From contig CM065682.1 of NCBI GenBank assembly GCA_017654935.2, positions 39,088,048-39,152,047 on the forward strand: DNA of 64,000 bases. The letters are read 5' to 3'. Positions 57,372 to 64,000 of this stretch are shown here, piece by piece (the first letter of the stretch is position 1; each line of letters opens with the position of its first letter). The notes under the pieces are model-generated. The model worked only from the letters and a program-made list of their open reading frames with translations. It did not search any database and had not been told where the DNA came from. Position numbers and translations under genes: made by a program. This DNA comes from Phymorhynchus buccinoides. Its lineage: Eukaryota; Mollusca; Gastropoda; Neogastropoda; Raphitomidae.

Positions 57372-57496
57372 CTTTTTGGCTGGCGGCTGTTTCTTAGGCT
57401 CTGGCTCTGACAACGGTTCAGCCGGCTGGTGTCTCTTGGTTCCGTGAGCAGCAACCGCCGGAGTTGACTTCTTCCCTTGAACCCCTGGGCCTCCCA
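57372..57496 (-). CDS. MICALL: MICAL-like exon: CH-to-LIM linker
   Basis: 125 nt, acceptor gtttcag, donor GTGAGC. It encodes a Lys/Pro-rich linker (KKSTPAVAAHGTKRHQPAEP, ending QPPAKK) with a basic, NLS-like character. Phases fit the exons on both sides. Confidence 0.85.
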
Positions 57497-57844
57497 CTGA
57501 AACACGGGGCATTACCTAATCAAGTTGTACATGGGTTTCTTTTACCACCGAGAAACAATATTCATAAAACTGATAAATAACCTTATAATAACATTTTCTT
57601 GCCTAATTTGCTTACATAAATGTCTTCAGCTCAGTTAATTTTTATGTTTCTTAATGAAGAAAACGTAAACTTATTCTCTCAACCCATACAGTTTCTACTC
57701 ACTCGTAGCTTTCGCCAAGCGTCCGCCTGGCTTCCTCAGCGTTTGCACACTGAAGGTAAAGGCGTGGAGTTCAATCAGAGGTATGTTTCTTATTTCACAT
57801 TTTATGTATGTTGCTATAAAGCGGTATACAAGTTGTGTGCATTC

Positions 57845-58035
57845 TAATCTCACACTGTGGAACTGCAGGTATCTGAATGTAGTAGCAGGACTCGTAGGTT
57901 AATGTTCAGCTTGTTGGGCATTTTGAGGGCCACCATGACAATTGTTAGTGACACGGGGCATTGCCTACATTGTACATTGCAGCTGTCTGTTGCTTACACT
58001 GTCGCAGTGTTGACAGTTTACAGAAGTACTGGGAT
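57845..58035 (-). pseudogene. Decayed partial duplicates of the CH-domain exon
   Basis: 57845-57945 aligns with 59427-59520 (exon 3' half and donor flank): CACACTGTGG, GTAGTA...GGACTCGTAGGT and TTGTTGGGCATTTTGAGGGC are recognisable. A second start follows at about 57953-58035 (CATTGCCTACATTG, GACAGTTTACAGAAGTACTG). Both are too degraded to be coding. Confidence 0.65.
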
Positions 58036-59262
58036 GGCCTTCACCATTGCCACACTGTAGCTTCTATGGCCTTCACCATTGCCACACTGTAGCTTCTATG
58101 GCCTTCACCATTGCCACACTAAGCTTCTTGGGCGTTATGAGGGCCACCATGACAATGTACAGTGACATAAACCATTGCCACACAGTAGCTTCTATGGCCT
58201 TCACCATTGCCACACTGCAGCTTCTATGGCCTTCACCATTGCCACACTGCAGCTTCTATGGCCTTCACCATTGCCACACTGCAGCTTCTATGGCCTTCAC
58301 CATTGCCACACTGTAGCTTCTATGGCCTTTACTATTGCCACACTGTAGCTTCTATGGCCTTCACCATTGCCACACTGCAGCTTCTATGGCCTTCACCATT
58401 GCCACACTGCAGCTTCTATGGCCTTCACCATTGCCACACTGTAGCTTCTATGGCCTTTACTATTGCCACACTGTAGCTTCTATGGCCTTCACCATTGCCA
58501 CACTGCAGCTTCTATGGCCTTCACCATTGCCACACTGCAGCTTCTATGGCCTTCACCATTGCCACACTGCAGCTTCTATGGCCTTCACCATTGCCACACT
58601 GTAGCTTCTATGGCCTTTACTATTGCCACACTGTAGCTTCTATGGCCTTCACCATTGCCACACTGCAGCTTCTATGGCCTTCACCATTGCCACACTGTAG
58701 CTTCTATGGCCTTCACCATTGCCACACCGTAGCTTCTATGGCCTTCACCATTGCCACACTGTAGCTTCTATGGCCTTCACCATTGCCACACCGTAGCTTC
58801 TATGGCCTTCACCATTGCCACACTGTAGCTTCTATGGCCTTCACCATTGCCACACTGTAGCTTCTATGGCCTTCACCATTGCCACACTGTAGCTTCTATG
58901 GCCTTCACCATTGCCACACTGTAGCTTCTATGGCCTTTACCATTGCCACACTGCAGCTTCTATGGCCTTCACCATTGCCACACTGTAGCTTCTATGGCCT
59001 TCACCATTGCCACACTGTAGCTTCTATGGCCTTTACCATTGCCATACTGTAGCTTCTATGGCCTTTACCATTGCCACACTGTAGCTTCTATGGCCTTTAC
59101 CATTGCCACACTGTAGCTTCTATGGCCTTCACCATTGCCACACTGTAGCTTCTATGGCCTTCACCATTGCCACACTGTAGCTTCTATGGCCTTCACCATT
59201 GCCACACTGTAGCTTCTATGGCCTTCACCATTGCCACACTGTAGCTTCTATGGCCTTTACAG
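58036..59262. repeat. 32-bp satellite, ~38 units
   Basis: The unit CTTCTATGGCCTTCACCATT(gccacactgtag) shows recurring C/T variants (ctgcag vs ctgtag; ttcacc vs tttacc/tttact). Variant order repeats at 160 bp (five units) in the 58200-58700 part, indicating a higher-order repeat. One exon-like block (GGGCGTTATGAGGGCCACCATG, about 58129) interrupts the left end, and similar blocks lie at 59296-59400. The reading frames here are artefacts. Confidence 0.93.
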
Positions 59263-59431
59263 AAGAGGCTTTTGTCAGTGACTGACACTGGCCTGTGGTA
59301 GGGGCCACCATGACAATGTACAGTGACATAAACCATTGGACTACACCGTAGCTTCTATGGCCACGATGTCCAATGTACACTGATACAAACATTGCCTGCA
59401 TTGTAAATGCAATGATGCGTTCTATACTCAC

Positions 59432-59573
59432 ACTGTGGTAAAGTGGACAGTTTGTTGTAGTACTGGGACACGTAGGTGATCACACTCAGTTTGTCGGGCG
59501 TTTTCAGGGCTACCATGTCCGATGCCTCCAGGAATGCTGGGATATCCAGTTCTTCTTCCGCCACAGTGAAGGC
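59432..59573 (-). CDS. MICALL: MICAL-like exon: second half of CH domain
   Basis: 142 nt, acceptor gcgtgcag, donor GTGAGT. It encodes [20 protein letters not shown], then [20 protein letters not shown], the signature C-terminal half of a type-2 CH domain of MICAL/MICAL-like proteins. Decayed copies of this exon lie in the adjacent intron. Confidence 0.95.
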
Positions 59574-59628
59574 CTGCACGCACAGTGACAATTGTCATAG
59601 GTAGAATTAGCATGATCTATTTCTGTTC

Positions 59629-59786
59629 ACCGTATTTTTCAGACTATAAGGCGCACCCCCCCAATTTTACACAAAATTCAGATTCTGTTATTATATTTTC
59701 TTACTATTTTAGTAGTCATATTATAAGGCGCAGGGGTCTCAGTCTGGGGGAAAAAAGTATCGCCTTATAGTCCGAAAAATATGGTA
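59629..59786. mobile_element. TA-flanked MITE M1, copy 2
   Basis: Ends ACCGTATTTTTCAGACTATA and TATAGTCCGAAAAATATGGT are inverses. Shares interior text with 19838-20005. A decayed third copy is at about 59955-60085. Confidence 0.82.
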
Positions 59787-60318
59787 TGTGGTTTTTTCTG
59801 TGAACAGAATCAGCATGATCTATTTCTGTGTTTGATTAAAACCATAATGTAGCTGTACATTATGTCAAGAGCTCATCACAGCCTGGTTTATATCCAATAA
59901 AGTAACGGTCTCCGAGTCAAATATCAAGATAATTTATGCATTGTAAAATGATTCACATCATAAGGCGCAGCACCCATATTTTACATAAATCTGATTTGCA
60001 TTAAACATTTACTTTGTAAATTAGTAGCCATATTGTAAGGTGCATTTGGGAAAGATGCATAGCCTTATAGTCCATAGAATACAGTATTTAACTGATCGAC
60101 GCACTGCACATGGCAAGCAAGTATGCTAGAAAAGTTGAAGTTGCATCTGTAGCAGAAGACACTAAAAGTTAAATTGTTCACAGTTGTTTTTATGGAACAC
60201 TTATGGTTCACTGTGTTTTAAGTCAACACCTCCACCAGAACCCTGCCCCTGCCAATCCCCTGAGCAATGGTCATCCTAACCACTTTGCTGGAATTACAAG
60301 GGAAACATTGATTCTTAC

Positions 60319-60367
60319 CAGATGATTGTTGTCATAGACATTCTCCTTTGACAGCGAGTCATAATCT
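60319..60367 (-). CDS. MICALL: MICAL-like exon: middle of CH domain (first visible exon)
   Basis: 49 nt, acceptor gtttcag, donor GTAAGA. It encodes DYDSLSKENVYDNNHL, the CH segment (D.DSL..EN...NN.L) just before the next exon's AF. The exon for the first half of the CH domain was not found between here and 64000. Confidence 0.92.
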
Positions 60368-60936
60368 CTGAAACACACAAATAAAATAACCCTTACATTT
60401 GAAAAAAAAGTAAGCACAGCACAGTACTGTGCTTTAGCATTGCTCAAGTTCTGATTTCTTGCTTCATGTCGGAGAAGTCTGGTTTGCGTTATATGTGTTA
60501 ATAATGTATGACATCCAAATGATACAATGTATTTTCTGAAAACCAACATTTTAATAAAAGAAAATTGGAAAAAAAAAACCACCATCACTTATCACTTATA
60601 GAAGACATCAGTGAAAATCGATCAAAATTGAAGGGACTGACATTTATTAATTCATTTTATTTTGAGACAGCCAATATTTTGAGTTACAAAGACCTTTTAA
60701 CATAGAAATGATTAAACTGGGACCAGAACATTATTGTGAGTTATCCAGTGTTTTTGAGTTCTCCGTTTTAGAGTTATCAGGATTCCACTGTAGTTATTGT
60801 TGGTGATTGACTTCACAACTTGAAACTGAAACAACTCTTTCCTTTATAACTGTGTTTGTTTCCCACAAATGTTAAATGTTTATTGTAATTAATTATTGTT
60901 CCTGGTGTGAGTGAGTGAGTTCATGACTGAGTGTGT

Positions 60937-60947
60937 GTATGTGTGTG

Positions 60948-60997
<50 letters not shown>
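60937..60997. repeat. (GT)n microsatellite
   Basis: Nearly pure GT tract. Confidence 0.96.
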
Positions 60998-60998
<1 letters not shown>

Positions 60999-61214
60999 TA
61001 TCCCAGTACCTGAGTCTGTGTGTGCAATTGTGTTTACTTGCGGTCGTGTCTGCATGTGTTTCTATCCTCCAAACAAAGAAATTGCACCGATTTGTCCATT
61101 GAGCTACACAATGACTGACCTTCATGAACTGTTTCCATTTTGCCTGAAACACTTTTCAAACTTCGGAACAAACAAAACAATATACTGGTGCTATAGGCCT
61201 TTGCAACTAGGGTT

Positions 61215-61410
61215 ATTAACACCCTTGACAGTGAGAGTAATTGCTCTTGCTGGTCAGTACTGACAAGGGCATTCACTCTTGCGAAAGGCAGCCATTTAGT
61301 GGCATCAAATTGGGGTTATTGGTGAGAGTTATCCCCCTGTCTGGTCAGTACTGAACCATCTTCCCCCACCCTCCAAGGGCATTCACTCTTGCAAAAGGTG
61401 TTCGTTGCAG
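61215..61410. repeat. Diverged tandem duplication
   Basis: CTGGTCAGTACTGA and AAGGGCATTCACTCTTGC occur twice, about 95-125 bp apart. No gene seen. Confidence 0.65.
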
Positions 61411-61594
61411 ACCCCAATAAGGTTAGTTGTTGCTGATCTTGTTCCTTTTTTGTTGTACATATATATATGCATGGGTGCTCCAGGGAAATTAAAAAAATCC
61501 TGCAAGGGGGCGGAGTTCAGGAGCAGCGCACACACACACACTGAGTGCTCTTTTTTCACCCCTCTAGACTAGTACAAGTGCTACATTCCTTTGA

Positions 61595-61774
61595 ACAGTC
61601 AAACCTCTATTATAAGACTCTCCGTTAAAAGACCTCCTCTCACTTAAGCCAATTTTTTTTTGGAACGGATGTTGAACTCCTCCTTTAAAAACGACCTCCG
61701 TTATAAGACCCCCACCAAGTTAAGAACAATTTTTCCTGACTTTTTGGAAAATCTTAAAATAGAAGTTTGACTAT
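61595..61774. mobile_element. Decayed MITE
   Basis: Ends ACAGTCAAACCTC and GAAGTTTGACTA are approximate inverses, and internal GACCTCCGTTATAAGAC repeats an end-like block. Resembles 20714-20890. Confidence 0.45.
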
Positions 61775-62661
61775 ATTAGTATAATAGCAAATGCTTATAT
61801 AGGCCCTTTTTATTGTACGAGTTTGTGCTTGTGTGCGTGTGCAATAAAATCATTGCTTCTCAAATTCTCATAATCCAGCGACGCCGGCTCTAGGCAATTT
61901 AAAAATCCTGCAATTCAGGACATCCTGAATGAAGGAGCATCCATGTATGTGCAAATAGTTTAACTATACAGCCCCTACAACAAGATTGAAAAGGGGAGTT
62001 ACCTCCATTAAAATAAAACACACAAAAATACAAACAAGCAAACAAACAAACCTACCAAATAAACAAAGAAATTGATGCGCTTGAAGAATCAAAATTTGGT
62101 GCATTAATATTACACACACAAAATTTCAAATGTCTAAGACGATGCCCAGCACCTTTTTCGCATCACATATACACACACAGTGACACACACACAGTGACAC
62201 ACACACACACAGTGACACACACAAAACCCAGCTTATGCAACAAAGAAATAGCAGAGTTGAAAGGGTCAAGGTTTGATTAAACTAAAGCCGTCTATCTCAC
62301 AATCTTAATAATTATTGCACATGGTTTTTTTCTCTACTCTTCATCTAAGCTACCCTTTCCTCCTGACCCAAATGAATCGGTACGATCGCCTTAGGCCCTG
62401 TATCACCGAGTGATGTATCTCCCGAAGGTACAGATTGGAAATATTAGCCAGGAGCTGTCACTTTGATGGAAGATGATGGATCTCCTGTCCACCTCAATTA
62501 GTGAATTAATGAACCCCGTGACCTTTTCACCTCTTTCATCTAACTTTGTCACTTGATCAATACTTTACACAACTGAAGGGTTCTTTTCTTTTTTTCTTCC
62601 TTGGTAAAACTATGAATAGAAATAAGGAAGAAAGGCACAAAGGAAGATTGTCTTGTTTTTG

Positions 62662-62907
62662 TTAACCCTTTCACCGCCAGCCATTTTTCGGCCAAAAATT
62701 GACATTAAATTTACCTGGGTAGAGAACAAAATCCATCTGCAGTATTGAGGATTCTTCTGTGACATATATAAAATAAGGTATATCCTTACTTCCCAAAACT
62801 GAGACAATGGGGTCTTTGGATAATAGACCCCAATTTGATGCCTTTTAGTGACATAGGTGTTAAATCACTGTGGTGCTAAAATGCAACTTTGGCGGTGAAA
62901 GGGTTAA
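62662..62907 (+). mobile_element. TTAA-flanked MITE P1, copy 4
   Basis: TTAA-CCCTTTCACCGCCAGCC ... TTGGCGGTGAAAGGG-TTAA: the best-preserved termini of the family. Confidence 0.92.
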
Positions 62908-62954
62908 AAACTTTGCACGGGGTATTGCAATGAAGGCTTTGGAGAAATCCCAGG

Positions 62955-62956
62955 GT

Positions 62957-62993
<37 letters not shown>

Positions 62994-63083
62994 TGAGTGT
63001 GTGTATGTGTGAGTGTGTGTGCGTGCGTGTGCGTGCGTGCGTGCGTGTGTGTGTGTGTGTGTGCATGCGTGTGCATGTGTGTT
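62955..63083. repeat. (GT)n / (GTGC)n microsatellite
   Basis: GT tract with GCGTGC interruptions. Thr/His-rich frames on the minus strand are artefacts. Confidence 0.96.
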
Positions 63084-64000
63084 TGTATGTGGTTTTTCAT
63101 ATGCACTGTCTCTCATAAAATAGTTCAAAGATAGGCTAAGAAACTGGTTAATAGACATTTTACACTGGCCACATATAAACCCAATCAAGTCCACGCGTGG
63201 AAATAAAAATCAACCTTTAAAAAAGCAGTCTTGTTGATACAACTGTATGAGAGGGAAATGGGGATCGGCAAGCAGACCCAATTACTTTTTATAATACAAT
63301 TACTCTTTATGGGTCTGACCAGGTACGAGGACGTTGGCCAATAAAAGAGAAACACGCACACCTTGCTCTTTTGACGCCTTGAGTTTTGTACTAGCTGTAT
63401 GTAGCGTGTACCCCACCTGTATACTTTGTACACCTTTTGTCAACAAAACATTACTGGTCATAGCCATATCATGGTGAGTCAATGGATCATTGTGGGTATT
63501 TCAACTGAACGTGTCTGTCCTATACCTGGGGTAGACTGGTGGGAAGAAGAGAGTCACATTTTGAACAATGCGCATAAGGTATGATGATGACTTATGAAAT
63601 AACCCCTTCTCACACAGTGAAAAGAATGCATAGAATCTTAAAACTGTATAAATAGGCTTTACAAAGTGAAAGAGATTTAAAACTAATTATAAAGCATTTA
63701 CAGTAGCACAATATAATTTCATAGCAATTCAATTTTACTGTTCAATTTCAGTTTAAAAAGACCTGTTGGAGATGGACAAATGCTCATAAAATCAGGAAAG
63801 GTTTCAGATCTCAACCTCCCAATAGTCTTTTTGTACAAACTGCTTTTCCTTCCTTGCACCAGTCCCCGCTGCGCTAATAATGAACACTGCCTACACAAAG
63901 AACAGAATGAGTAGGGGTTTGTCACTGACAAATGGGCTCCCTTTGAGCCTTTATGGGGTAATGTTCACCCTCTCACACACAGCTCTGGGCAGCTACACAC
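63084..64000. other. Non-coding right edge
   Basis: No exon could be supported. The missing 5' exons of the MICAL-like gene were not seen here. Confidence 0.45.

Larger units (their letters stand above)
29857..60367 (-). other. MICALL: MICAL-like gene (CH - half LIM - bMERB), 5' end missing
   Basis: Ten minus-strand exons join with consensus acceptors and donors and matching phase: 60319-60367, 59432-59573, 57372-57496, 51708-55169, 50015-50129, 42497-42596, 34939-35012, 33949-34063, 32120-32166, 29857-29942. They total 4315 nt, that is 1437 residues plus stop after one leading base. Domain order is that of MICAL-like proteins, which link F-actin or membranes to Rab GTPases through the C-terminal bMERB coiled coil and act in endocytic recycling and tubule formation. 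The flavin mono-oxygenase domain of true MICALs is not visible, but upstream exons are outside the window, so MICALL rather than MICAL is inferred from the short CH-to-LIM linker and layout. No NPF motif was seen in the visible part. Introns are crowded with transposons, including a 6.2-kb DIRS element. Confidence 0.9.

Noticed and set aside
58047..58764. Four 89-codon frames with identical starts and ends
   Set aside because: They arise from the 32-bp satellite; the frame cycles every three units.
60368..64000. Missing first-half CH exon
   Set aside because: Searched by eye for the conserved core on the minus strand; nothing supportable was found, so it is left as outside the window.

Overview
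The window reads as an animal nuclear genome, most likely a mollusc and perhaps a marine gastropod. Genes have small exons in AT-rich introns, microsatellites such as (GA)n, (CA)n and poly-G are abundant, and small transposons and SINE-like repeats are dense. The species assignment is inference; no rRNA, tRNA, CRISPR or bacterial operon structure was seen.

The main host gene lies on the minus strand from about 60.4 kb down to 29.86 kb. It is a MICAL-like (MICALL family) gene. Ten exons could be joined with consistent splice sites and reading phase: the end of the calponin-homology (CH) domain, a linker, one 3.46-kb exon carrying a half LIM domain and a long disordered region, and six small exons for the C-terminal bMERB (Rab-binding) coiled coil and stop. 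The visible protein is 1437 residues. The first exons, including the N-terminal half of the CH domain, were not found and should lie beyond the right edge. A second minus-strand gene may be represented by one GC-rich exon at 956-1117 and possibly a non-coding first exon near 12.1 kb beside a TGACGTCA site.

Two large retrotransposons are present. At 2923-9006 is an LTR element with about 1.7-kb near-identical LTRs, a 5-bp target duplication, a gag with SCAN-like capsid and CCHC knuckle, a protease, and a broken integrase directly after the protease; no RT or RNase H is left. At 36229-42432, in the intron between two bMERB exons, is a DIRS-type tyrosine-recombinase element with 194-bp inverted terminal repeats, an internal complementary region matching both outer ends, gag, RT/RNase H with the RT core deleted, and an intact-looking tyrosine recombinase.

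The rest is a mosaic of small elements. There are TTAA-flanked (piggyBac-type) elements, two of them head-to-head and sharing one TTAA; PIF/Harbinger-like elements with TTA/TAA duplications, one nested in an older repeat whose empty counterpart is at 50.2 kb; TA-flanked Tc1/mariner-like elements; a Crypton recombinase fragment; long foldbacks; a six-copy dispersed repeat; a 28-bp satellite of 21 copies; and a 32-bp satellite flanked by decayed copies of the neighbouring CH exon. Regions not listed are AT-rich intronic or intergenic DNA in which no gene was recognised.
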